Assembly: GCF_017573545.1 (NCBI RefSeq)
Contig: NZ_JAGEOK010000032.1
Coordinates: forward strand, 1-64,000
DNA: 64,000 bases
Direction of reading: 5' to 3'
DNA from: Actinomadura nitritigenes
GTDB taxonomy: Bacteria > Actinomycetota > Actinomycetes > Streptosporangiales > Streptosporangiaceae
The position numbers and the translations under genes are program-made. Position 1 is the first letter of the stretch, and each line of letters opens with the position of its first letter. The notes below the pieces were generated by a model. It ran no database searches. It saw only the letters and a program-made list of their open reading frames with translations, and was not told the DNA's origin. This document shows, one piece after another, positions 40,644 through 49,879 of the stretch.

Positions 40644-40767
40644 CGGGCGTCGTCGTTTATCGTGGTCTACCGCCCGCCACGCGCCCTGTTCCGTCCCGCC
40701 GCGGCGGGACGCCCGAGCCTGTGCCGTGGGCGGCGGGGCCAGGGAACTCCATGAGAAAGGCGGGGGC

Positions 40768-41307
40768 GTGACTCAGCGACGACCGCGGCTCTCGGCCGAC
40801 GACCCGGCGAAGGAGGAACCGGTGGGCGGCGGCACGGGCGAGGTGCCGGACGACGTCACCGCCGCCGTGGAGCGGGTGCTGAGCGCGGCCGCGCTGCTGT
40901 GGAACCGCGCCGACCAGGGCCTGGAGCCGGCGGTGTCGCCGATCCAGCTGCGCGCCGTGGAGGCGATCGCCCGGTTCGGCCGGCCGAACCTCGGCCGGCT
41001 GGCCGAGGAGCTCGGCGCGATCCCGTCGTCCGCGAGCCGGCTGTGCGACCGGCTGGAGGCGGCGGGCCTGGTCGTGCGGGAGCACGCGGTCGCCGACCGG
41101 CGGGAGATCCTCGTCCGGCTGAGCAAGCAGGGCGAGCGGCTGCACTCGGAGCTGACCCGGCGCCGCCGGGCGGCGGTGCGCGAGGTCCTCGCGCAGCTGT
41201 CGCCCGCGTCCCGGGGGCGGCTGATCGACGCGCTCACCGAGTTCGACATGGCGCGCGAGCGGCAGGACGCGGGCGCGTCCGAGGCGCTCGACTCGCGGAC
41301 GGCCTGA
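40768..41307 (+). CDS. MarR-family regulator
   Basis: The 179-residue protein has the MarR winged helix (PNLGRLAEELGAIPSSASRL followed by VADRREILVRLSKQGERL) with a charged N-terminal arm. It would bind a palindrome as a dimer; a perfect TTGCCA-TG-TGGCAA repeat lies 99 bases downstream, upstream of the phosphatase gene. A GTG start at 40768 is used. The ligand is unknown. Confidence 0.8.
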   Translation: MTQRRPRLSADDPAKEEPVGGGTGEVPDDVTAAVERVLSAAALLWNRADQGLEPAVSPIQLRAVEAIARFGRPNLGRLAEELGAIPSSASRLCDRLEAAGLVVREHAVADRREILVRLSKQGERLHSELTRRRRAAVREVLAQLSPASRGRLIDALTEFDMARERQDAGASEALDSRTA

Positions 41308-41405
41308 CGCCGCCGCCCGCGCCCCGCTTCCCGCCCGCGCCGCCCGCCGCCCGCGCCGCCCGCGAGGTACCGGAGGGAATTCGGGTGCTCCTCGACATCA
41401 AGTAT

Positions 41406-41419
41406 TTGCCATGTGGCAA
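41406..41419. promoter_or_regulatory. Perfect palindrome TTGCCATGTGGCAA
   Basis: A 14-base inverted repeat (arms TTGCCA and TGGCAA) lies in the 216-bp gap between the MarR gene and the phosphatase gene, 105 bases before the phosphatase ATG. It is a candidate operator for the adjacent MarR protein. Confidence 0.45.
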
Positions 41420-41523
41420 GCTTTTTGGCAGTCTTCCCCTGCGTCGTCCGTCCCGGTCCGGACGAGCCGCGGGGGGACCATGCCCCCGGGAGGTGACGGC
41501 CCGGACAACGAGATGGGGTCGCA

Positions 41524-42771
41524 ATGAGCACGCACGGCCGCGCGGCCGAGGTCGAACGGGCGCTGCGCACCGCCCCGGCGCATGCGCTCCCGGAGACGCT
41601 GGCCGCCCTCCTCCAACGGGAGCTCCCCCGGATCCGCGGCGCACGCCTCCTGGTGAACGACTACCACTCGCGCCTCCTGCTCCCGGTCGAGCCCTTCCCC
41701 ACCGCACCGGCGCGGCCGGCCGGAGGGGAGCCGGCCGCGCCGGTCAGGATCCACGGCTCCGCGGCGGGACGCGCGTTCGTCTCCCGGCGGCCCGTCGTCG
41801 AGCCCGTCCCCGGCGGCGGCTCCAAGCGGCCGGACGGCATGGACGCCCGGGTGTACTCGCCGGTCACCGCGCGGGGCGAGCGGCTCGGCGTCCTGGAGTT
41901 CGGGTCGTCGGGCGGCGGCTGGGACGACGGCGAGCTGGCCGAGCTCGCGGAGATCGGCGCGGTGTTCGGGTCGGCGCTGCGGGTCGCCTGGAACCACACC
42001 GACCGGTACGAGCGGGCCCGGCGCAGCCAGCGGCTCACGCTCGCCGCCGAGCTGCAGTGGCAGCTGCTGCCCGGGCACGCCTGCACCGGGGACGGCTACG
42101 CCCTGGCCGGGCACCTGGAGCCCGCCTACTCGATCGGCGGCGACAACTTCGACTGGTCCGCCGAGCACGACCACCTCGCGCTGAGCGTCACCAACGGGTC
42201 GGGCACCGGCATCCAGGCGGCGCTGCTGACGTCGCTGACGGTCGGGGCGCTGCGCAACGCGCGCCGGTCCGGCGCCGACATCGGCGAGCAGGCGAGCCTG
42301 GCCAACGACATGGTGCACGTCCGCTACGGCGGGCGAGAGTTCACCGAGACGCTGGTCATGCGGATCGACCTGGCCGACGGCGTGGTGCACGTCATCGACG
42401 CGGGCTCGCCGCGGATCCTGCGGATGCGCGGCGCCGAGGTGGCGCCCGTCCCGCTGGAGCAGCAGCTCCCGCTCGGCATGTTCCCCGACACCGAGTACCG
42501 GCCGCAGCGGTTCCGGCTGGAACCCGGCGACCGGCTCGTCATCGTCAGCGACGGGGTGTTCTCCGCGCGGTCCGCGCGCGGCGAGTTCGGCACGCACGCG
42601 CTGGAGCAGGCGACCCGCCGCAGCCGCCTGCAGGACGTGGTGGAGGTGCCGCTGACCATCATCAGCGAGCTGATCGAGCACCACGAGGGCACCGACCTCG
42701 CCGACGACGCCGTGGTGGTCTGCCTGGACTGGCACGGCCCCGCCGCGCGCCCCGCCGCCGAGCCGGAGTAA
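41524..42771 (+). CDS. SpoIIE-type PP2C phosphatase with GAF-like domain
   Basis: The 415-residue protein has a GAF-like sensor at about residues 20-155 and a SpoIIE/PP2C phosphatase domain at about 170-405. Metal motifs are GGDNFDW (Asp208), SDGVFSARS (Asp343) and ADDAVVVCL (Asp394/395). In place of the usual GDxSGHG the domain has TNGSGTG, so the expected aspartate is Asn224. Such proteins dephosphorylate anti-anti-sigma factors. The Asn substitution could lower activity or change the metal, and may be typical of a subfamily. Confidence 0.8.
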   Translation: MSTHGRAAEVERALRTAPAHALPETLAALLQRELPRIRGARLLVNDYHSRLLLPVEPFPTAPARPAGGEPAAPVRIHGSAAGRAFVSRRPVVEPVPGGGSKRPDGMDARVYSPVTARGERLGVLEFGSSGGGWDDGELAELAEIGAVFGSALRVAWNHTDRYERARRSQRLTLAAELQWQLLPGHACTGDGYALAGHLEPAYSIGGDNFDWSAEHDHLALSVTNGSGTGIQAALLTSLTVGALRNARRSGADIGEQASLANDMVHVRYGGREFTETLVMRIDLADGVVHVIDAGSPRILRMRGAEVAPVPLEQQLPLGMFPDTEYRPQRFRLEPGDRLVIVSDGVFSARSARGEFGTHALEQATRRSRLQDVVEVPLTIISELIEHHEGTDLADDAVVVCLDWHGPAARPAAEPE

Positions 42772-42803
42772 CCTCCCGCTTACCGAGCCGAGGAGGAGGC
42801 GCG

Positions 42804-43547
42804 ATGGACGGGCTGGACGCGATGGAGACCGTGCGGGCGGCCGACGGGATCATCCACGACGTGGGCGCGGCGTGGATGCTCGACCCGGCGACGCCGGAGC
42901 GCGGGAAGCAGACCGGATACGACAACCCGTTCGCCTTCTACTTCGCGGGCCGCGGCGGCGTCCTCGGGGACGTCGACGCCGACGTGGTGGCCGCCGCGAT
43001 GGGCTGGTTCCCGCCGCAGGTCGTCCGGCTCTTCTGGGACGAGGGCGTCGCGGTCGCCGGGGCGCGCGAGGCCGCCCGGCGGTACGCGGTGACGTGCGCG
43101 CAGTGGGGCCGCGACCACATCGGCGACGCCGGCGGCGAGCGGCTGTGCGAGCTGGCCGGCCGCGTCGTCGACGCCGCCGAGGGCTCCGGGCTGCCGCTGT
43201 TCTGCGGGTGGCGGGCCGAGCCGCTGGTCGACGACGTCCCGGGCCGCACCGCGCAGCTCGTGCACGTGCTGCGGGAGTGGCGGGGCGCGCTGCACCTGGT
43301 GGCGACGACGGCCGCCGGGCTCGCGCCGCTGGAGGCCGTGCTCGCCGGCTCCGACGAGGGCCGGGCGCGCTTCCTCGGCTGGCGCGGCGACCTCCCCGAC
43401 TGCTCCGGGCTGAAGGGGCGCCGCGCGGAGGCGGAGGAGGCCACCGACCGGCTCGCCGCCGCCGTGTACGAGCGGGCGCTGTCGCCCGCCGAGCGCGCCG
43501 AGTTCGCGGAGCTCGTCCGCGCGGTCCGCGCCGCCGCGCTGGGCTGA
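42804..43547 (+). CDS. SCO6745-family protein (helical, HTH-like)
   Basis: The 247-residue protein matches the actinobacterial SCO6745 family, with the typical FAFYFAGRGGVLGDVDADVV and FFPPQVV-like AMGWFPPQVVRLFW segments. The family is mostly helical, with an HTH-like fold, and its function is unknown. ATG 42804 has GAGGAGGAGG upstream. It follows the phosphatase gene by 32 bases and is probably on the same transcript. Confidence 0.75.
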   Translation: MDGLDAMETVRAADGIIHDVGAAWMLDPATPERGKQTGYDNPFAFYFAGRGGVLGDVDADVVAAAMGWFPPQVVRLFWDEGVAVAGAREAARRYAVTCAQWGRDHIGDAGGERLCELAGRVVDAAEGSGLPLFCGWRAEPLVDDVPGRTAQLVHVLREWRGALHLVATTAAGLAPLEAVLAGSDEGRARFLGWRGDLPDCSGLKGRRAEAEEATDRLAAAVYERALSPAERAEFAELVRAVRAAALG

Positions 43548-43693
43548 GCACCGGGCCGAGAGCCGGGCCCACGCGCTTTTTGTCGTCCGGGGCACAAGAA
43601 CCGTCCGGCGATTGTGTCAGCGGGCGACTGTCGCGGCGGCGGGGCGGCGTCCATTGTTGCCCCGTATCCGTCCGCGTCCGGAAGGAGAACGTG

Positions 43694-45457
43694 ATGGGGC
43701 GACCACCCCACCCCGTCGTTCGCCGCCCGTCGCGCCGGCTCGGCGGGCTCGCCGTGCTGGGCGCGTCGGCGCTCGTCGCCGCCGCGGCGGCGCTCCCCGT
43801 CCGCGCCCTCGCCGCCGCCCCCGCGGCCGATCCGGCCGCCGACCGGGTCGAGACGCCGGTCGCCACGGGTTCGCCCGTCACCGGCGTCACCGAGACCATG
43901 GTGCGGGTGCGGGTCCCGCTGCCGTCCTCGGCGGGCCCGCGCCCGGAGGCCTGCGACTGGCTGTCGTACCTGCGGTTCCGGGACTCCGCCGGCCCCGCGG
44001 CGTCGGCGCGGGCCGACAGGATCCTCGTCGCGCAGCCCGGCATCCTGGAGGGCGCGGGCGCCTTCGACAGCGTCGCCCGCAACACCGTCGCGGCCGCCGC
44101 GAGGAACGGGAAGCACATCGAGTTCTGGGCGCTGGACCGCAGGTCCAACTGCCTGGAGGACCACACCGGGGTCCAGGCCGGCCTCGCCGCCAAGGACGTC
44201 CACCTCGCCGTCGACTACTACTACCGGCAGAAGGAGGTCGACGGCCGGAAGTTCGCCGGCTACCAGACCAACGACCAGGTGACATGGCTGCAGAACGTCG
44301 GGCTGGAGCAGACCGTCCGCGACCAGTACGACCTGATGGTCCATGAGCTCCCTGACCAGACGGCCCGCAAGCAGAAGATGCTGTGCGGCGGCCATTCCCT
44401 CGGCGGCATCCTGACCGCCTTCTTCGCCGAATGGGACTTCGACGGGGACCACGCCACCACCGGAGACGCGGGCTACAACCAGTGCTCCGGCTACTTCGCG
44501 CTCGACACCCGCATCAGCACCGGCCTGCCCGGCATGGACGGCCAGATCCCGACCGACCTGATCCCGCTGCTGAAGTTCGGCGCGAGCGCGGTCCAGGCCG
44601 GGCTGGAGAGCGGCGTCGTCCCGCGCTCGCTCTCGGCCCCGGCGCTGATCAACACCGAGACGATGAACCTGCTGTCGATCGCGGGCCTCGCCGCCGACCT
44701 CGCCCCGGACGGCCCGTCCGACCTCGCGGCCTACGTGCCGTCCTCGTTCAACACCGACACGACCTACCGGCTGCTGTTCTCCAAGGACTACCCGACGTTC
44801 GTCAAGGGCTCCCCCACGGTGAAGGACTTCCGCTTCACCAACGCGGCGGCGCTCGGCGGGCTCCTCGACGACAACTCCCAGCCGCTGGCGTTCATGCAGG
44901 CCAGCGTCGGGTTCTGGGACGGCGGGAAGATCGTCGACAAGGAGTTCCCGGCGCCGAACGACCTGGACTCGATCGGGCTCGGCGGCCTCGCCCAGCTGCT
45001 CGGCCCGGACAAGAAGGCCATCCCGGACGAGCCGAACGGCCCGCTCTACGGCTGGCGGAACTACGACCGCGTCGGCGACGGGGTGCCCGCCTCCAAGGAC
45101 GGCACCCCCTTCACGTCCGCCGCCAAGGAGGTCACCGACATCGGCGAGCTGGCCCGCAGCCTCGCCGAGCAGCCGCTCGACTTCACCGAGCACTACTTCC
45201 CCACCAGGATGGTCACCGACATCGCGCTGGCCGCGTCCCCCGGCATCGCCGACGACGCCGTCCACACGAACGGCCCGGCCGCCAACCCGATCATCAACCT
45301 GGAGGCCGGCGACGGGCTCGGCGGCCGCGACCCCCAGCCCGGCGACGTCGTCGCTCCCGGCTACCAGCACATCGACGTCCTCACCGCCGCCGCGGCGCAG
45401 AACGACGGCAGGCCCGAGGTCGTCTCCACGAACCTGGCGGCCTTCGCCGCGAAGTGA
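43694..45457 (+). CDS. Secreted alpha/beta hydrolase (large)
   Basis: The 587-residue protein has an N-terminal signal with RRPSRRLGGLAVLGASALVA and cleavage after ALA (about residues 39-41), so it is exported, perhaps by Tat. The nucleophile elbow is GGHSLGG near residue 235. Segments DNSQPLAFMQ and EHYFPTRMVTDI follow, and the rest lacks known domains. ATG 43694 has AAGGAG upstream. It probably acts on an extracellular ester. A strong terminator follows at 45476-45516. Confidence 0.75.
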   Translation: MGRPPHPVVRRPSRRLGGLAVLGASALVAAAAALPVRALAAAPAADPAADRVETPVATGSPVTGVTETMVRVRVPLPSSAGPRPEACDWLSYLRFRDSAGPAASARADRILVAQPGILEGAGAFDSVARNTVAAAARNGKHIEFWALDRRSNCLEDHTGVQAGLAAKDVHLAVDYYYRQKEVDGRKFAGYQTNDQVTWLQNVGLEQTVRDQYDLMVHELPDQTARKQKMLCGGHSLGGILTAFFAEWDFDGDHATTGDAGYNQCSGYFALDTRISTGLPGMDGQIPTDLIPLLKFGASAVQAGLESGVVPRSLSAPALINTETMNLLSIAGLAADLAPDGPSDLAAYVPSSFNTDTTYRLLFSKDYPTFVKGSPTVKDFRFTNAAALGGLLDDNSQPLAFMQASVGFWDGGKIVDKEFPAPNDLDSIGLGGLAQLLGPDKKAIPDEPNGPLYGWRNYDRVGDGVPASKDGTPFTSAAKEVTDIGELARSLAEQPLDFTEHYFPTRMVTDIALAASPGIADDAVHTNGPAANPIINLEAGDGLGGRDPQPGDVVAPGYQHIDVLTAAAAQNDGRPEVVSTNLAAFAAK

Positions 45458-45475
45458 CCCGCCGCCCGCCCGCGT

Positions 45476-45516
45476 CCCGCGCCCCGCGCCCGGTGTTTCG
45501 GGGTGCGGGGCGCGGG
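45476..45516 (+). terminator. GC-rich terminator after the secreted hydrolase gene
   Basis: CCCGCGCCCCG (45476-45486) and CGGGGCGCGGG (45506-45516) form a perfect 11-bp stem with a 19-base loop. It ends 33 bases before the formate dehydrogenase start and separates the two genes. Confidence 0.75.
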
Positions 45517-45549
45517 TACGAGGGCGCCCGACGAGGTGAGGGGGTCGAG

Positions 45550-48500
45550 ATGGGCGTCCGCCAGTGGATCGGGTCGTGGCCGGTGTACCGGCAGGTGACC
45601 GGGGACGACCCGCTGGGCCGCGGGGCCGCCGCCAAGAGCGGCGTCAGCGAGCGGCTCAAGCCGCGGGTGAGCATCGCCGACCAGGTCGTCAAGTCCGTCT
45701 GCCCGTACTGCGCGGTCGGCTGCGGCCAGAACGTGTACGTGAAGGACGAGAAGGTCGTCCAGATCGAAGGCGACCCCGACTCCCCGGTCAGCCGCGGCCG
45801 GCTCTGCCCGAAGGGGTCCGCGAGCCTCCAGCTGACGACCGGGTCCGCGCGCGAGCAGCACGTCCTCTACCGCCGCCCGCACGGCACCGATTGGGAGCGG
45901 CTCGACCTCGGCACCGCCATGGACATGATCGCCGACCGCGTCATCGCGGCGCGGCGGCACGGCTGGCAGTGGGAGCAGAACGGGAGCCGGACGCGGCGCA
46001 CCCTCGGGTTCGCCAGCCTCGGCGGCGCCACCCTCGACAACGAAGAGAACTACCTCATCAAGAAGCTGTTCACCGCGCTCGGCGCCGTACAGATCGAGAA
46101 CCAGGCCCGAGTTTGACACTCCTCCACCGTTCCCAGTCTGGGAACCTCGTTCGGACGCGGCGGCGCGACCACCTTCCAGCAGGACCTGCAGAACGCCGAC
46201 TGCATCGTCATCCAGGGCTCGAACATGGCCGAATGCCATCCGGTCGGGTTCCAGTGGGTGATGGAGGCGAAGGCGCGCGGGGCCAAGCTGGTGCACGTCG
46301 ACCCGCGGTTCACCCGCACCAGCGCGCTCGCGGACCTGCACGTCCCGCTCCGCGCGGGCAGTGACATCGCGTTCCTCGGCGGGATCATCAACCACGTCCT
46401 GGCGAACGAGCGGTACTTCCGCGAGTACGTGCTGGAGTACACGAACGCGTCGGTGATCCTGGACGAGGGCTTCCGCGACACCGAGGACCTCGACGGCGTC
46501 TTCTCCGGCCTGGACCCCGAGTCCCACAGCTACGAGCAGGCCACGTGGCGGTACGAGGGCCTGGAGGTGCAGGCCGCCGCCGGCGAGCGCGACATGGAGT
46601 ACGAGGACCGCGTCGAGGCGTCGACGTCCGGGCACGGCGAGGCCACCGGGTCCGGCGGCCCGGCGCTCGGCGAGGGCGACCCGAGCCGCGACCCGTCCCT
46701 CGAGCACCCGAGGTGCGTGTTCCAGGTGCTCAAGCGGCACTTCTCCCGGTACACCCCGGAGATGGTGGAGCGGATCTGCGGCGTCCCGCGGGACCAGTTC
46801 CTGCAGGTCTGCGAGCTGGTCACGGAGAACTCCGGCCGCGACCGCACCACCGCGTTCGCGTACGCGGTCGGCTGGACGCAGCACACCGTCGGCGTCCAGT
46901 ACATCCGGACGGCGGCGATCCTCCAGGCGCTGCTCGGCAACATCGGGCGGCCCGGCGGCGGCATCATGGCGCTGCGCGGCCACGCCTCCATCCAGGGGTC
47001 GACCGACATCCCGACGCTGTTCAACCTGCTGCCCGGGTACATCCCGATGCCGCACGCCCACGCCAACGAGAACCTGGACGCGTTCATCGCCGCGGAGGCC
47101 GCGAAGAAGGGCTTCTGGGGCGAGATGCGCTCCTACTTCGTCAGCCTGATGAAGTCCTACTTCGGCGACGCGGCGACCGCCGGCAACGACTTCTGCTTCG
47201 ACTACCTGCCGCGCCTCACCGGGTCGCACAGCACGTACGAGACCGTGACGGCGCAGATCGAGGGCACCTGCAAGGGCTACTTCCTGCTCGGCGAGAACCC
47301 GGCGGTCGGGTCGGCGAACGCGAAGATGCAGCGGCTCGGCATGGCGAACCTCGACTGGCTCGTCGTCCGCGACTTCTCCCTCATCGAGTCGGCGACGTGG
47401 TGGAAGGACGGCCCCGAGATCGAGTCCGGGGAGATGCGCACCGAGGACATCGGCACCGAGGTGTTCTTCCTGCCCGCCGCCGCGCACACCGAGAAGGACG
47501 GCAGCTTCACCAACACCCAGCGCATGCTCCAGTGGCACCACAAGGCCGTCGAACCGCCCGGGGACGCGCGCAGCGAGCTGTGGTTCATATACCACCTCGG
47601 CCGGATCATCCGGGAGAGGCTCGCCGGGTCGTCCGACGAGATGGACCGGCCGGTGCTCGATCTGACCTGGGACTACCCGGTGCACGGCGGCATCGGCGAG
47701 CCCGACGCCGAGGCGGTGCTGGCCGAGATCAACGGCCGCGGCGCCGACGGGAACCCGATCTCGTCCTACACCGAGCTGAAGCCGGACGGCTCCACCTCCT
47801 GCGGGTGCTGGATCTACGCGGGCTGCTACGCCGACGGCGTCAACCAGCCCGCCCGCCGCAAGCCCGGCGGCGAGCAGAGCTGGGTGGCGCCCGAATGGGG
47901 CTGGGCGTGGCCGATGAACCGCCGCATCCTGTACAACCGGGCGTCCGCCGACCCCGACGGCAACCCGTGGAGCGACCGCAAGGCGCTCGTCTGGTGGGAC
48001 GCAGAGAAGGGCAAGTGGACGGGCCACGACGTGCCGGACTTCGTCGCCGACAAGGCGCCGGACTACAAGCCGCCGCACGGCTCGACCGGTCCCGACGCCC
48101 TCGCCGGGAACGACCCGTTCATCATGCAGGCGGACGGCAAGGCGTGGCTGTACGTCCCCGCCGGGCTCATGGACGGCCCGCTGCCCACCCACTACGAGCC
48201 GCAGGAATCGCCGTTCGACAACCCGCTGTACCGGCAGCAGCGCAACCCCGTCCGGCAGATCATCAAGCCGCATCCCGCGAACCTCTACCAGCCGAGCGGC
48301 GACCGGCCCGGCTCCGAGGTGTTCCCGTACGTCACCACGACGTACCGGCTCACCGAGCACCACACGGCGGGCGGCATGTCCCGCTGGCAGCCGTACCTGG
48401 CCGAGCTCCAGCCGGAGTTCTTCTGCGAGGTGTCGCCGGAACTCGCGGCCGAGCGCGGTCTCGAACACGCCGGCTGGGCCACCGTCGTCAGCGCCCGCGG

Positions 48501-48798
48501 CGTCATCGAGGCCCGCGTCATGGTGACCGAGCGGATGTCCCCGCTGCGGATGGACGGACGCACCCTGCACCAGATCGGCCTGCCCTACCACTGGGGCGCC
48601 AACGGCTACAGCCGCGGCGACGCCGCCAACGAGCTGCTCCACCTCGCCCTGGACCCGAACACCCACATCCAGGAGGCCAAGGCCCTCGCCTGCGACATCC
48701 GCCCGGGCCGCCGCCCCCGCGGCGAGGCCGCCCTCGCCCTCGTCCGCTCCTACCGCGAGCGCGCCGGCATCACCGACCGGACCGGCACCGAGATCTGA
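45550..48798 (+). CDS. Formate dehydrogenase alpha subunit, selenocysteine-containing
   Basis: The gene reads through an in-frame TGA at codon 189 (46114-46116): upstream QIENQARV, downstream HSSTVPSLGTSFGRGG, which is the FdnG/FdoG active-site pattern NQAR-Sec-HS. The full product is 1082 residues. The N-terminal [4Fe-4S] ligands are Cys51, Cys54, Cys58 and Cys86 (CPYCAVGC, then RLCPKG); the rest is the molybdopterin domain. It oxidises formate to CO2. No twin-arginine signal is present, so it should be cytoplasmic, as in mycobacterial relatives. No beta or membrane subunit gene is adjacent. A hairpin directly follows the TGA, and selA, selB and selD face it. Confidence 0.95.
46114..46145 (+). 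promoter_or_regulatory. Selenocysteine codon with bacterial SECIS hairpin
   Basis: The TGA at 46114 is followed, after 12 bases, by GTTCCCAGTCTGGGAAC (46129-46145), a perfect 7-bp stem with loop GTC, or a 6-bp stem with loop AGTCT. The position just downstream of the codon and the GU in the loop fit bacterial SECIS elements, which recruit SelB. The hairpin is coding as well. Confidence 0.85.
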
Positions 48799-48826
48799 CC
48801 CGGACCCCGTTCACCCGCGGCGTGGC

Positions 48827-48855
48827 GCCGTCGTGGGACGCGTCATCACGACGGC
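48827..48855. terminator. Bidirectional terminator between fdh and selD
   Basis: GCCGTCGTG (48827-48835) and CACGACGGC (48847-48855) form a perfect 9-bp stem with an 11-base loop in the 67-bp gap between the two convergent genes. It can stop transcription from either side. Confidence 0.7.
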
Positions 48856-48865
48856 TCGCCGCAGG

Positions 48866-49879
48866 TCAGCGGATGAGGAGAGGGTGGTCGGCGGCGGGGA
48901 TGAGTTCGCCTATGACGGGGTGGTTCGGGAGTTCGGCGGCGACGAGGAGGCCGCCGGAGGTCTGCGCGTCCGCGAGCAGGAGGCGGTCCTCCTCGGAGGC
49001 CGTGCCGAAGTCGGTGTGCGGCGCGACCCAGTCGAGGTTGCGGCGGGTGCCGCCGCTGACGTGGCCGGCGCGGACGGCGTCGCGGGCGCCCTCTAGGTAG
49101 GGGACGGCGGCGGCGTCGACGACGGCGGTGACGCCGGACGCCCGGGCCAGCTTGTAGAGGTGGCCGAGCAGGCCGAAGCCGGTGACGTCGGTGGCGCACT
49201 CGGCGCCGGCGGCGAGCGCGGCGGCGCAGGCGTCGCGGTTGAGGGCGGCCATCGACGCGACGGCGTGCGGGAAGACCTCGCCGGTCGCCTTGTGCCGGTT
49301 GTTCAGGACGCCGACGCCGAGCGGCTTGGTCAGGGTGAGCGGCGCGCCGGGCTTGCCGGTGTCGTTGCGGAGCAGGCGGGCGGGGTCGGCGACGCCGGTA
49401 ACGGCCATGCCGTACTTGGGTTCGGGGTCGTCGACGCTGTGGCCGCCGCCGACGTGGCAGCCGGCCTCGGCGGCGACGTCCAGGCCGCCGCGCAGCACCT
49501 CGCGGGCCAGGTCGAACGGGAGGACGCCGCGGGGCCAGGCGAGCAGGTTCACCGCGACGAGCGGGCGGCCGCCGACGGCGTACACGTCGGACAGGGCGTT
49601 CGCGGCGGCGATGCGGCCCCAGTCGTACGGGTCGTCGACGACGGGGGTGAAGAAGTCGGCGGTGGCGACGACGGCGGGCCCGCCCGGGGCGCCGGGGAGG
49701 GTGACGACGGCGGCGTCGTCGCCGGTGTCGAGGCCGATGAGGAGGTCGCCGTTCGGGTCGGCGGGCACCGCACCGCGACTCGCGGTGAGGCCCGCGACCA
49801 CGTCCTCCAGCTCGCCGGGCGGGATCTTGCAGGCGCAGCCGCCGCCGTGCGCGTACCGGGTCAGCCGTTCACCGGTCAT
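48866..49879 (-). CDS. selD: Selenophosphate synthase SelD
   Basis: The 337-residue protein has the catalytic GGGCACKI near residues 12-19, equivalent to E. coli Cys17 and Lys20, and the AIRS-type ATP motifs NGDLLIGLDTGDDAAV and ADFFTPVVDDPYDWGRIAAA. It makes selenophosphate from selenide and ATP for tRNA-Sec charging. The active-site residue is cysteine, not selenocysteine. The ATG at 49879 overlaps the selB stop by 4 bases, so selA, selB and selD form one coupled operon. Confidence 0.95.
   Translation of the reverse strand: MTGERLTRYAHGGGCACKIPPGELEDVVAGLTASRGAVPADPNGDLLIGLDTGDDAAVVTLPGAPGGPAVVATADFFTPVVDDPYDWGRIAAANALSDVYAVGGRPLVAVNLLAWPRGVLPFDLAREVLRGGLDVAAEAGCHVGGGHSVDDPEPKYGMAVTGVADPARLLRNDTGKPGAPLTLTKPLGVGVLNNRHKATGEVFPHAVASMAALNRDACAAALAAGAECATDVTGFGLLGHLYKLARASGVTAVVDAAAVPYLEGARDAVRAGHVSGGTRRNLDWVAPHTDFGTASEEDRLLLADAQTSGGLLVAAELPNHPVIGELIPAADHPLLIR

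Noticed and set aside
46225-48798. Second separate gene starting after the TGA in the formate dehydrogenase
   Set aside because: The frame and protein sequence are continuous across the TGA, the active-site pattern requires selenocysteine there, and no ribosome binding site precedes 46225.
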